A stretch of DNA of 64,000 bases, taken from Duganella alba. GTDB taxonomy: Bacteria > Pseudomonadota > Gammaproteobacteria > Burkholderiales > Burkholderiaceae_D. The notes under the pieces are model-generated. The model searched no databases. It saw nothing but the letters and a program-made list of their open reading frames with translations, and was not told the origin of the DNA. A program made the translations under genes and the position numbers. Shown piece by piece: positions 42,794 through 51,601 of the stretch (positions are counted from its first letter, which is position 1; every line of letters begins with the position of its first letter). The DNA is taken from positions 1 to 64,000 of the forward strand of contig NZ_WKJN01000001.1 of NCBI RefSeq assembly GCF_009674495.1. The letters run 5' to 3'.

Positions 42794-44779
42794 ATGAAGA
42801 TTCAACGCACGCTGCTGGCCGGCGCGATCCTGTCCGCCTATTCCACGCTGGCTCTTGGCCAGGCCGGCGAACCTGTTGTGCCGCAGGTGGTAGTCACCGC
42901 CAATCCGTTCGGCAAAACCGCCAATGACCAGATCTTGGCTCCGGCCAAGGTGCTGGCCGGCGACGAATTGCGCGACAAGGCCGGCAGCTCGCTGGGCGAA
43001 ACGCTGTCGCAGGAACTGGGCGTATCCGCATCGGCGTTCGGCGCCGGCGCTTCGCGTCCCATCATTCGCGGCCTGGAAGGTGCGCGCGTCAAGATGCTGG
43101 AAAACGGCATGGCCGTCTCCGACGTCTCCGGCCTGTCCAACGACCACGCGGTGGCGGCGGAGGGCGCGGTGGCGCAGCAGATCGAAATCCTGCGCGGCCC
43201 GGCGGCACTGCTGTACGGCTCGGGCGCCATCGGTGGCCTGGTCAATGTGGTCAATGAACGCATTCCCACCGCGCTGGAGCCGAAACTGACCGGCCAGATG
43301 GAAGCACGCGCCAGCACGGTCGACAGCGGCCGCAATCTGTCCGGCACCATCGACGGCTCGGTCGACAAGATGGCCTGGCATATCGACGGTAATTTCCGCA
43401 ATGCGGATGACTACAAGATTCCCGGCAACCGCGTGCTGGGCGATCCTGATTCAGCGTCCGGCCGCCTGCCGCATTCCGACACGCGCGAGCGCACCGGCGG
43501 CATTGGCGGTTCGTGGGTGGATAGCTGGGGCTTCATCGGCGCTTCGGTCTCGCGCCTGTCCAACGTCTACGGCATTCCAAGCGACGAAGGTTCGAAAATC
43601 GATCAGAAGCAGACCCGCTACGATATCGACAGCCTGGTGAAAGCGCCGTTTGAAGGCTTTGAGACCTTCAAGTTCAAGGCCGGCTACACCGATTACAAGC
43701 ACGCCGAAATCGGCGAAGACGGCGCACCGGAAGTGCTGTTCAAGAACCACTCGACCGAAACGCGCTTCGAGCTGACGCACAAGCCGTTGGCCGGCTGGCG
43801 CGGCACCTTTGGCGTGCAGACCGAGAACACCAACTTCTCCGCACTGAGCGCGGAGGGCGGCCCGGACACGGTGCCGGTCACGCATTCGACCTCGAATGCC
43901 GCCTTCCTGGTGGAAGAAACCGACCTCGGTCCGGTCAAGTTCAATGCCGGCGGCCGCGTGGAGCGCGTCAAGCGCGAGCCGGTGACGGGCGTGAACCGCT
44001 CGTTCAACCTGCAATCGGGCTCGGTCGGCGCCATGTGGCCGTTCGTTCCAGGTTACGCTGTCGGCGCAACGCTGTCGTATGCGCAGCGCGCGCCGTCGAC
44101 CGAGGAGTTGTATTCGGCCGGTCCGCACGACGCTACCGTTACCTTCGACATCGGCGATGCCGATTTCAAGAAGGAGACCTCGCGCAATGTCGAGCTGAAT
44201 GTGCAGAAGACCACGGGCCTGGTGCGCTGGAAGGCCAACGTGTTCCGCAACAAGGTCAGTGATTTCATCTACGGCCACGTCACCGGCAACCTGGTGGACG
44301 CGGAAGGCAATCCGGGCAGCGAACTGCGCGAGCGTATCTTCGAGCAGGCCGACGCCACCATCCAGGGCGTGGAAGCCGAGCTGGAATACAACCCGACCGG
44401 CGCCGGCTGGTCTGGCCGTCTGTTCGGCGACACCTCGCACGGCAAACTGGATCGCGGCGGCAGCCTGCCGCTGCAACCGGCCAACCGCATCGGCGTCAGC
44501 GCCGCGTACAAGATGGGCGCATGGCGCGCCGGTTTGTCGCTGGTACACGCGCAGTCGCAGGATCGACTGGCGTCGTTTGAAACCAGCGATACGCCAAGCT
44601 ACAACCAGGTCAACGCCAATCTGTCGTACACGCAGAAGGTCGACGGCTACGACCTGACCTGGTTCCTGCTTGGTAAAAACCTGACCAACGATGAGATCCG
44701 CGTATCGACGTCGGTATTGAAGGACATCTCGCCGCTACCAGGCCGTAATGTGGTGTTCGGTGTGCGCGCCAAGTTCTGA
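42794..44779 (+). CDS. znuD: ZnuD-like TonB-dependent zinc receptor
   Basis: 661 residues. Signal peptide (LSAYSTLALG), TonB-box region (VPQVVVTANPFG), plug (LGETLSQELGVSASAFGAGASRPIIRGLEGARVKMLENGMAVSDVSGLSNDHAVA, ILRGPAALLYGSGAIGGLVNVV) and barrel ending in VRAKF. The plug sequence with LSNDHAVA is characteristic of the ZnuD family of zinc importers. The neighbouring zur and COG0523 genes support zinc as substrate. The ATG follows AGAGGT. It is closed tail to tail with the ABC transporter operon, four bases apart. Confidence 0.85.
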   Translation: MKIQRTLLAGAILSAYSTLALGQAGEPVVPQVVVTANPFGKTANDQILAPAKVLAGDELRDKAGSSLGETLSQELGVSASAFGAGASRPIIRGLEGARVKMLENGMAVSDVSGLSNDHAVAAEGAVAQQIEILRGPAALLYGSGAIGGLVNVVNERIPTALEPKLTGQMEARASTVDSGRNLSGTIDGSVDKMAWHIDGNFRNADDYKIPGNRVLGDPDSASGRLPHSDTRERTGGIGGSWVDSWGFIGASVSRLSNVYGIPSDEGSKIDQKQTRYDIDSLVKAPFEGFETFKFKAGYTDYKHAEIGEDGAPEVLFKNHSTETRFELTHKPLAGWRGTFGVQTENTNFSALSAEGGPDTVPVTHSTSNAAFLVEETDLGPVKFNAGGRVERVKREPVTGVNRSFNLQSGSVGAMWPFVPGYAVGATLSYAQRAPSTEELYSAGPHDATVTFDIGDADFKKETSRNVELNVQKTTGLVRWKANVFRNKVSDFIYGHVTGNLVDAEGNPGSELRERIFEQADATIQGVEAELEYNPTGAGWSGRLFGDTSHGKLDRGGSLPLQPANRIGVSAAYKMGAWRAGLSLVHAQSQDRLASFETSDTPSYNQVNANLSYTQKVDGYDLTWFLLGKNLTNDEIRVSTSVLKDISPLPGRNVVFGVRAKF

Positions 44780-44783
44780 TGGA

Positions 44784-45491
44784 TCAGACGTGAAGGCTGT
44801 CGAGAATGGCGGCCTTCAGTTTGGCGCCATCGATGTCGCCGCGTTTGCGTGGCGCAGGGCCGGGATGGAATTCGGTCAGACCGCCGTCCAGCAGGACGAT
44901 GCGGTCGCTCAGGTAGAGCGCCTCGTCGATGTCGTGCGTGACCAGCAGCACGGTGAGCTTGTGCTGGTAGGCGACCTTCAACAGCAGGTCTTGCAGTTTC
45001 ATGCGCGTGAAGGCATCGACGGCGGAAAACGGTTCGTCGAGCAGCAGCACGCGCGGTTGCGTGAACAGGCCGCGCGCGATGGCGGCGCGTTGCGCCTGGC
45101 CGCCGGACAGTTGTTTCGGCAGCGCTTGGGCGTGGTCTTGCAGGCCCACTTCGGCCAGCAGACGCGTGACCAGCCGTTGCGATGACGGCGCGTTGTTGCT
45201 GTCGAAGGCGACGTTTTCTGACACGGTCAACCACGGGAACAGGCGCGGCTCCTGGAAAATAAAGCCTATGTCGCGGCTGACGCCGTGCAGCGGTTTGCGG
45301 TCCAGTTTAATCTCGCCGTCGAAATCGCGGTCCAGGCCCGAGGCGATGGAGAGCAAACTGCTTTTGCCGCAACCGCTGGCGCCGATCAGGCCGACCACTT
45401 CGCCTTCCTGCAGTTGCAGGCTGACGTCGCGCAGCACGGTGCGTGCGCCGTAGCGCTTTTCGTTGATGTGGATGTCGAGGGCGATGGTCAT
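44784..45491 (-). CDS. ABC transporter ATP-binding protein (SsuB/TauB type)
   Basis: 235 residues. Walker A GASGCGKSS, Q-loop FIFQEPRLFPWLTV, signature LSGGQAQRAAIARGL, Walker B VLLLDEPF and the switch His in LLVTHDIDEAL. It is the cytoplasmic ATPase for the permease encoded just upstream. ATG 45491 overlaps the permease stop (ATGA); the frame extending to 45509 lies inside the permease gene. The family imports nitrate, sulfonate, taurine or similar small anions. Confidence 0.9.
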   Translation of the reverse strand: MTIALDIHINEKRYGARTVLRDVSLQLQEGEVVGLIGASGCGKSSLLSIASGLDRDFDGEIKLDRKPLHGVSRDIGFIFQEPRLFPWLTVSENVAFDSNNAPSSQRLVTRLLAEVGLQDHAQALPKQLSGGQAQRAAIARGLFTQPRVLLLDEPFSAVDAFTRMKLQDLLLKVAYQHKLTVLLVTHDIDEALYLSDRIVLLDGGLTEFHPGPAPRKRGDIDGAKLKAAILDSLHV

Positions 45492-46432
45492 GCGTAGCTG
45501 TCGCGCCATGCAAGGCTGCGCTTTTCTATGACAGCCATCAGGCTGTCGCTGATTTTGCCGAGGATGGCCAGCAGGGCGATGGCCGCGAGGACGATGTCGG
45601 CGCGGCTGGTTTCGCGGCCGTCCGACAGCAGGTAGCCGAGGCCTTTGCTGGCGGCGATCAGTTCGGCGGCCACCATGAACATCCAGGCCAGACTGAGGCC
45701 GTTGCGCAGGCCGGTGAGGATCGCCGGCAGCGCGGCTGGCAGCAGCACGCGGCGGGTGAGGGCGATGTTCGAGAGCTGGTATAGCCGGGCGACTTCGATC
45801 AGTTTGCGGTCCGCGCCGCGTATACCGGAAGCCACGCCCATATAGACCGGGAAGAAGGCGCCGATGGCGATCAGGACGATCTTCGGCGCTTCATCAATAC
45901 CAAGCCATAGCAGTAGCAGCGGCACCCATGCCAGCGACGGAATCGCGCGCAGTGCCTGGAAGGTCGGATCGAGAATCGCTTCCGCGTGGCGGCTCAGTCC
46001 AACAGCGGCGCCCAGCAGGACCGCCAGCAACGCACCGGCCACGAAGCCAGCGAACACGCGCAACGTGCTGGCGACGATATGGCCGAGCAGTCCCTGCGCA
46101 CCGAGATCGCGCAGCGTCTCAACGATTTGCGACGGCGCCGGCAGCATATTGGCCGGAATCAGCCCGCCGCGAACAGAAAGTTCGATAGCCACCAGTGTAG
46201 TCACCGGCAACAGCAAACCAAGCAAAGTCCGTCGCACGCGCTGTCCCGAAGCCCCGAGCGCCGAAGGGCCGCGCCCGGCCGATGTTGAGCCCACCGCAAC
46301 CGCAGGCGATGATGCGCCCGCCGACACTGATGGCGCGACGACGGCAGCAGTTTGCGCAGGCACATTCTCGGACGCCGGGCGTTGTGCTGCGGGCAGAATG
46401 CCTGGCGATTGCGCGGCCGCTTGGCTGCTCAT
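45488..46432 (-). CDS. ABC transporter permease (SsuC/TauC type) with long N-terminal extension
   Basis: 314 residues. The first 65 are rich in Ala, Ser, Pro and Val with no predicted fold, then six membrane helices with the EAA loop (EVARLYQLSNIALTRRVLLPAALPAILTGLRNGLSLAWM) of the BPD_transp_1 family. It forms the membrane channel for an SsuABC/TauABC-like importer. The unusual extension is not required for the fold; a later start is possible, but no better-placed Met appears before the first helix. It starts 11 bases after the binding-protein stop. Confidence 0.85.
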   Translation of the reverse strand: MSSQAAAQSPGILPAAQRPASENVPAQTAAVVAPSVSAGASSPAVAVGSTSAGRGPSALGASGQRVRRTLLGLLLPVTTLVAIELSVRGGLIPANMLPAPSQIVETLRDLGAQGLLGHIVASTLRVFAGFVAGALLAVLLGAAVGLSRHAEAILDPTFQALRAIPSLAWVPLLLLWLGIDEAPKIVLIAIGAFFPVYMGVASGIRGADRKLIEVARLYQLSNIALTRRVLLPAALPAILTGLRNGLSLAWMFMVAAELIAASKGLGYLLSDGRETSRADIVLAAIALLAILGKISDSLMAVIEKRSLAWRDSYA

Positions 46433-46443
46433 GCTTTACGCTC

Positions 46444-47430
46444 CTATGCCCGCGTGATGTAAGGCTGCGCGAAGCGGGTATCGACCAGCTCCGCGATGGC
46501 GCGGTTCAAATCCGTATCCGCCTTGACCAGCGCCTCTTCCTTCAATATCGGCGCCGCCACCTGCAAAGCCTTCACATGCTCGCTACCCGGCTGCGGATTA
46601 CTGAAATCACTGCGCAGCTTTACCTGCAACAGCGCCACCGGCAGCGAAACCTTCGCCTCTTCAGACAAGATCCTGGCCGCCTCGCTCGGATTCGCCCGCA
46701 CCCAGGTCCGAGCGCGCTCATAGGCCTTGATCACGCGCGCCACCTCCGCCGGCCGCGTCGCCAGAAAATCCTCGCGCACGTTCAGGAATCCATAGGTATT
46801 GAACGCGACATTCCGATAAATCAGTTTAGAGCCGCTTTCCAGCTCGCTGGCCGCCATGTGAGGATCGAGGCCGGCCCACGCATCCACCTTGCCTTGCTCC
46901 AGCGCCGCACGGCCATCCGCATGCTGCAAACCCACATGCTCGATATCGCCGCGTTTCAAGCCCGCCGTCTGCAAGGAACGCAGCAGAAACAGATAAGGAT
47001 CGGTTCCCTTGGTAGCCGCCACCTTCTTGCCCTTCAAATCCGCCACGGTGCGGATAGGCGAATCCTTGCGCACCACCAGCGCCGTCCACTCCGGACGTGA
47101 GAAGATATACGGCGTCTTGATCGGATTGCCATTCGCCTTGGCCAGCAACGCAGCCAGGCCCGCCGAGGAGCCGATATCGATACTGTTCGCATTCAGATAT
47201 TCAAGCGCGCGATTGCTGCCGGCGCTCAGCACCCAGCGCACCTGCACGCCATCCGCCTTGAACTCCTCTTCGAGCCAGCCGAAACGCCGCAGCACCAGGC
47301 TGACAGGCGAATAATAGGCATAGTCCAGCCGCAGCTCCTTCAGTGGCGCGGCGACAACCAGCGATACAGGAGACAAGCCGGATAGGGCGGCACTACCGGC
47401 CGCCAGCTTCAACAGAGTTCTGCGCTTCAT
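46444..47430 (-). CDS. ABC transporter substrate-binding protein (SsuA/NrtA-like)
   Basis: About 328 residues with a twin-basic-started signal peptide (MKRRTLLKLAAGSAALSG). The NMT1/SsuA-like fold is seen in LRLDYAYYSPVSLVLRRFGWLEEEF, SAGSNRALEYLNANSIDIGSSAGLAALLA and LKGKKVAATKGTDPYLFLLRSL. It captures a sulfonate or other small organic anion in the periplasm and passes it to the permease and ATPase that follow. The substrate is not decided; no sulfonate monooxygenase gene is nearby. Start ATG 47430 removes a 20-residue out-of-family leader. Confidence 0.88.
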   Translation of the reverse strand: MKRRTLLKLAAGSAALSGLSPVSLVVAAPLKELRLDYAYYSPVSLVLRRFGWLEEEFKADGVQVRWVLSAGSNRALEYLNANSIDIGSSAGLAALLAKANGNPIKTPYIFSRPEWTALVVRKDSPIRTVADLKGKKVAATKGTDPYLFLLRSLQTAGLKRGDIEHVGLQHADGRAALEQGKVDAWAGLDPHMAASELESGSKLIYRNVAFNTYGFLNVREDFLATRPAEVARVIKAYERARTWVRANPSEAARILSEEAKVSLPVALLQVKLRSDFSNPQPGSEHVKALQVAAPILKEEALVKADTDLNRAIAELVDTRFAQPYITRA

Positions 47431-47524
47431 GTGTTCCCAATATGAGGAGTGGATGCATAAAGTATTACATCCACGCCCGTCCGGGTACACGAAGAAAACC
47501 AGCTTTACATAGTTGAAAATCGCA

Positions 47525-48706
47525 TCAAGCCAGCGCCTGCGCAGGGCCGAAGAACTCGTAATAAGTCTGCGCCGGCGGCACGCCCAATTCGGCCAGATGC
47601 GCCTTGATCGCCCTCATGAACGGCGTAGGGCCGAGGAAGTAGGCATCCAGATCGCGCGTCTCCGGCAGCCACTCTGCCAACTGTCGCGGATTCAAATACC
47701 CGGTGGCGTGTGGCTGCGGCGAGTGCGTATCCACGGATTCATAGCAGTAAAAACGCTGCAACTGCGGATGTTGTGCCGCCAGCGCATCGATATGATCGCG
47801 GAAGGCATGGACGCTGGCGTGGCGCGCCGCGTGGATGAAATGGATAGGACGGTTGCTGGTCAGCGCCGCAGTCAGCATCGCCAGCGTAGGTGTGATGCCG
47901 ACGCCGCCGCTGATCAGCACCAGCGGCTTGTCGCTGTCGGCCAGCACAAAGTCACCCGATGGCGGGAACAGATTGACGCTGTCGCCCACTTGCACATGAT
48001 CGTGCAGGAAGTTGGACACCATGCCGCCAGGCGCGCGCTTGACGCTGATGCGGTAATTCGCGCCATTGGCCGTGGCGGACAGCGAATACTGGCGCCGCTG
48101 TTCTTCGCCGTTCACGTCCACCAGCACGCCGACATACTGGCCAGGCTTGTGCAGTACAACCTTGCCGCCATCGACCGGAGCCAATATGAAGGAAGTGATC
48201 TCGTCGCTTTCCATCGTCTTGGAAATCACACTAAAGGCGCGTGCGCCGCGCCAGCCGCCCTCGGCCTGCTCGTTCTCCGTATAGGCCTTTTCCTCGGCGC
48301 CGATCAGGATATCCGCCAGCTGGCCATAAGCCGCGCCCCAGGCTTCGATCACCGCATCGGTGGCCACTTGGTCCCCGAGCACTTCGCGGATCGCCTTCAG
48401 CAGCGCGGCGCCGACGATAGGGTAGTGCTCCGGCTGGATCTGCAGCGATACGTGCTTGTTGACGATGGTGCCGACCAGCGGACCAAGCTTCTCCAGCTTC
48501 TCGATATTCTTCGCATACATCAGCACCGCGTTGGCCAGCGCGCGCTGCTGATGGCCCTCGTGCTGGTTGGCCTGATTGAACAGCGGCTTGACGTGCGGGT
48601 AGTCGCGAAACAGCGATTTATAGAAATGGCGGGTCAGCGCTTCGCCGCCTTCCTCCAGGATTGGGACGGTGGCGGTGATGATGGCTTTGTGTTCGGTGCT
48701 AAGCAT
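47525..48706 (-). CDS. hmp: Flavohaemoglobin (nitric oxide dioxygenase)
   Basis: 393 residues, the expected length. The N-terminal globin has the proximal haem His in NKHVSLQIQPEHYPIVG and the B10 Tyr in RHFYKSLF. The FAD-binding domain (RQYSLSA) and NAD-binding domain (LVLISGGVGITPTLAML, YFLGPTPFM) follow. It converts NO and O2 to nitrate using NADH in the cytoplasm. The 100-bp upstream gap is AT-rich with TATACT on the minus strand, but I do not see a convincing NsrR site. Confidence 0.93.
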   Translation of the reverse strand: MLSTEHKAIITATVPILEEGGEALTRHFYKSLFRDYPHVKPLFNQANQHEGHQQRALANAVLMYAKNIEKLEKLGPLVGTIVNKHVSLQIQPEHYPIVGAALLKAIREVLGDQVATDAVIEAWGAAYGQLADILIGAEEKAYTENEQAEGGWRGARAFSVISKTMESDEITSFILAPVDGGKVVLHKPGQYVGVLVDVNGEEQRRQYSLSATANGANYRISVKRAPGGMVSNFLHDHVQVGDSVNLFPPSGDFVLADSDKPLVLISGGVGITPTLAMLTAALTSNRPIHFIHAARHASVHAFRDHIDALAAQHPQLQRFYCYESVDTHSPQPHATGYLNPRQLAEWLPETRDLDAYFLGPTPFMRAIKAHLAELGVPPAQTYYEFFGPAQALA

Positions 48707-48806
48707 GATGTTTTCGTCTTTATGAGGTTACGACGTAAACAAGTATATCATATGAATGTTTAAGCGTGCACCAGGCGCCACCGGAATTCCGGCGGCGCCC
48801 TTGGAC

Positions 48807-51083
48807 TTAGATATCGAACTTCAGTTCAGCGACGTAGGTACGTTGCGGATACGGATGGAAGTTCCAGTACTGGTAGTTATTGAGATTGTCGACGCCCACC
48901 GCCATGCTCCATTGCGCGTTGAAGCGATAGCGCACGCGCGCATCGGCGGTGAAGTACTTGCTCGAGCCCTGATAGGCAAAGCCGTTGACATCCGAATTAT
49001 CCAGCGTCGAATACTGCTTGCCGCTGTAGCGCGCCGCCAGCGTCGCCGACAGCTTGTCGTTGACGGTGTAGGTGGCCACGCCGGTGGCGCGCCATTCAGG
49101 AATGCGCGGCTGCCATTTGCCCACACTGCTCGGGGCCTTGTCGTTGCGGATGATCTTCGAATCGGTCCACGTCAGGCTGGAACTCAGATCCAGTCCGCGC
49201 AGGCCGACATCGTTGGCGCCATACGACACTTCCAGGCCCTTGGTGCGGATCAGGTCCACGTTCTGGATATTGGTGACGTTGGGCGTGACCAGCACATTGG
49301 TCTGCGAGTACAACGCGTCCGTGGTGCGTTCGCCGAACGCCGTCAGGCGCAGGTAGCCGGCGGCCAGCTTGCGTTCTCCGCTCAGTTCCGTGGTCCAGGA
49401 CTTTTCCGGTTTCAGGTTCGGATCGTTGTTGGTCAGCTGGCCGGCCGCGTTGACGCCGCCCTGGTACAGCTCCGACACGGTTGGCATGCGCACCGCGCGG
49501 CCCAGCGAGGCTTTCAACACCCAGTCTTCGCTGGCCTGGTACGCCAGTGCGGCCTTGGGCGACACATAGTTCTCGGTACGCTCGACGTGCGACACGGCTT
49601 TGAGTGCATTGGCCGTCACGCCGTCATGCGCATGCCATTGCTCGAAGCGCGCGCCCAGCACCGTCTTCCACTGCGGCGAAAACTTCCAGGTGTCCTGGGC
49701 GTACAGGCTATTGATTTCGGTCTTGCCGGCAAAGCGAGAGGTCGCAACGCCACTTGGCGCGCCGTTGATCCAGTCAGTGGTGGGCGACTCGGTGCTGCTT
49801 AACTTGTAGGCTTCGCGCTGATAGCCGAATTCCGCCACGTGCTCCACGTCCGGACGCCATACGCCCTTGGCGGCAAAGGTATTCCAGCCAGTGCCGCCCT
49901 GATTCACCAGGCGTCCGGCGCCGCCGGACAACGCGGTTGGCATGGCGACGGTCGCTGCGCGTAGCTGGTCCTTGTTGTAGTCATACAGGCTGGCCGCGAC
50001 TTCCCAATCGAATACGCCCTTGGTGTTGGTCTTGAGCGTCAGGCCATGCATATAGTGCTGAAGGTCTTCGTTGGACAGATTGAAATCGGTCGGCGCCAGC
50101 GTGTAGCTGCGACCATTGACATTGACGACGCCACTGTAGACCGGCTGGCCCGCCGCATCGCGCAGATAACTGGATGGGCGACCTTCCGAATCGTTGCGCC
50201 ACAGCCCGAAGGTATAGGTGGCGCGCATGGTCGGAGAAAAATCATAGGCCAGCTTGGCCTTCAACTGATCCTGCGTCGTGTGGTACTGCGTGGCGGTGCC
50301 GAACAGATACCATGGCGTGTTGGTGCGATCCAGGCCGGCGACGGCGCCGGTGACCGGCGTGCCGGCGTTGCCGATGGCGCCAGCGGACACCGCGCGCGTC
50401 GGGAAGGTCAGCGGCTGGCCTTCGCTGTCGGTGCGACTCAGGGCCAGCCACCAGGACCACGCCCCCTGGCGGTCGCCAAGCGAGAAGCTGCCTTGCTTGC
50501 CATCGTAATTGTCCTTGGTGCCGTAGAGTTTAAATGGCTGATGCGTCAGCGTCAGCTTGGCGTGCGCCTCGAATCTGGTCGGCATGCGCGTGACGTAATC
50601 GACTACCGCGCCGACCGAGTTGCCGCCGTAGGCTGCGGAGAAGGGGCCATACAGCACATCGACACGCTCGATTTCCTCCGGGCTGACCATGCCCCAGCGC
50701 GGCGCGAAGGTGGCGCCGTTGCCGAGGTAATTGGACAGCAGGATGCCGTCGGCATACACCATCGAGCGCGCGCTGTTGCCGGTGCCGGAAGCGCGTGTCG
50801 ACAGCACGGCGTGATTGTAGTCGCCGATATAGCGCTTGCGGACCAGAAGGCTGGGCAGGTATTTCAGCGCATCTTCGGCATCGGTGGCGTTGATATCGCG
50901 CTCGATTTCTTCGCGCGTGATGCCTTCGATGGTGGTCGGGATCTGCGTCGGCAGTGAAGTAGGGCGGTTGCCGGTGACGGTGACCGTGCCTAGTTGATGC
51001 AGCGGGACGTCTTCATCTGCGTGGACGTGGGAGGCAAAGGCGGCAAGCAGCGCCAATGCCAGGGGAGACATGGTGGTTTTCAT
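48807..51083 (-). CDS. TonB-dependent receptor, likely metal or metallophore
   Basis: 758 residues. Signal peptide (LALALLAAFASHVHA), TonB box region (LGTVTVTGNRP), plug (DINATDAEDALKYLPSLLVRKRYIG, VYADGILLSNYLGNG, EEIERVDVLYGPFSAAYGGNSVGAVVDYV) and barrel ending in ELKFDI. ATG 51083 follows AGGAA. It lies 66 bases downstream of a DUF2946-like exported protein on the same strand; DUF2946 proteins often accompany copper or other metal receptors. The Fur box at 51553 lies in the promoter region shared by this pair and the divergent receptor. Substrate unproven. Confidence 0.85.
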   Translation of the reverse strand: MKTTMSPLALALLAAFASHVHADEDVPLHQLGTVTVTGNRPTSLPTQIPTTIEGITREEIERDINATDAEDALKYLPSLLVRKRYIGDYNHAVLSTRASGTGNSARSMVYADGILLSNYLGNGATFAPRWGMVSPEEIERVDVLYGPFSAAYGGNSVGAVVDYVTRMPTRFEAHAKLTLTHQPFKLYGTKDNYDGKQGSFSLGDRQGAWSWWLALSRTDSEGQPLTFPTRAVSAGAIGNAGTPVTGAVAGLDRTNTPWYLFGTATQYHTTQDQLKAKLAYDFSPTMRATYTFGLWRNDSEGRPSSYLRDAAGQPVYSGVVNVNGRSYTLAPTDFNLSNEDLQHYMHGLTLKTNTKGVFDWEVAASLYDYNKDQLRAATVAMPTALSGGAGRLVNQGGTGWNTFAAKGVWRPDVEHVAEFGYQREAYKLSSTESPTTDWINGAPSGVATSRFAGKTEINSLYAQDTWKFSPQWKTVLGARFEQWHAHDGVTANALKAVSHVERTENYVSPKAALAYQASEDWVLKASLGRAVRMPTVSELYQGGVNAAGQLTNNDPNLKPEKSWTTELSGERKLAAGYLRLTAFGERTTDALYSQTNVLVTPNVTNIQNVDLIRTKGLEVSYGANDVGLRGLDLSSSLTWTDSKIIRNDKAPSSVGKWQPRIPEWRATGVATYTVNDKLSATLAARYSGKQYSTLDNSDVNGFAYQGSSKYFTADARVRYRFNAQWSMAVGVDNLNNYQYWNFHPYPQRTYVAELKFDI

Positions 51084-51149
51084 GGTATTCCTGATGATAC
51101 GGATAGATAGCCGCCGTCGTCGCAACGATGGCGGGGCACGAACTAACGA

Positions 51150-51515
51150 TCAGGAAAGGGCGGGAGGTCCGCGAGGGCTGGCGGCGCGCCACGTGTGCAG
51201 CGGCTGCGGCGCGGTGTAGAACAGCGGCGGATAAAAGTCATGGCCGCCGATGACGGCGAAACCACCCAGGGCCGACGGCGGCAGGGCCGGCGCGCCGCCG
51301 TGCATCACGCAATAAGCGCAATGCTCCATGCCGTGCATGATATTGGTGGGCGCCTTCTTGGCGCCGCTGTCCACCGTACACATTTCCGCCAGGGCGGCGG
51401 TCGTGGTGGAAGCCAGGGCATGCGATACCGTCGGCGCCAGCGCGGCAAACAGAACGCCGAGTATGGCGATCCAGATGTGCAGCGTTTGACGTTTGACGAA
51501 ATAGAGCATCCGCAA
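51150..51515 (-). CDS. DUF2946-like small exported protein
   Basis: 121 residues. An N-terminal membrane or signal helix (IWIAILGVLFAALAPTVSHALA) precedes a segment with MHGMEHCAYCVMHGG, the Cys/His cluster seen in DUF2946 proteins, and a Pro-rich tail. It probably binds a metal in the periplasm or is membrane-anchored. First gene of a pair with the TonB receptor at 48807-51083. The promoter region is shared with the divergent receptor gene at 51602 and contains a Fur box. Confidence 0.65.
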   Translation of the reverse strand: MRMLYFVKRQTLHIWIAILGVLFAALAPTVSHALASTTTAALAEMCTVDSGAKKAPTNIMHGMEHCAYCVMHGGAPALPPSALGGFAVIGGHDFYPPLFYTAPQPLHTWRAASPRGPPALS

Positions 51516-51552
51516 ATTATAACTGACAGCTTGCGAGTCTGGTAATTGTTAA

Positions 51553-51567
51553 TGAGAACTGTTATCA
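51553..51567. promoter_or_regulatory. Fur box in divergent receptor promoter
   Basis: TGAGAACTGTTATCA matches TGATAATNATTATCA at 12 of 14 positions. It lies 35 bases before the ATG at 51602 and 38 bases before the divergent start at 51515, so it could control both directions. Confidence 0.65.
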
Positions 51568-51601
51568 TTCAACTTATTATCACACAACAACTATTCTTCA
51601 C

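Noticed and set aside
48707..48770. NsrR site upstream of hmp
   Set aside because: The AT-rich stretch has no dyad matching the known NsrR pattern well enough.
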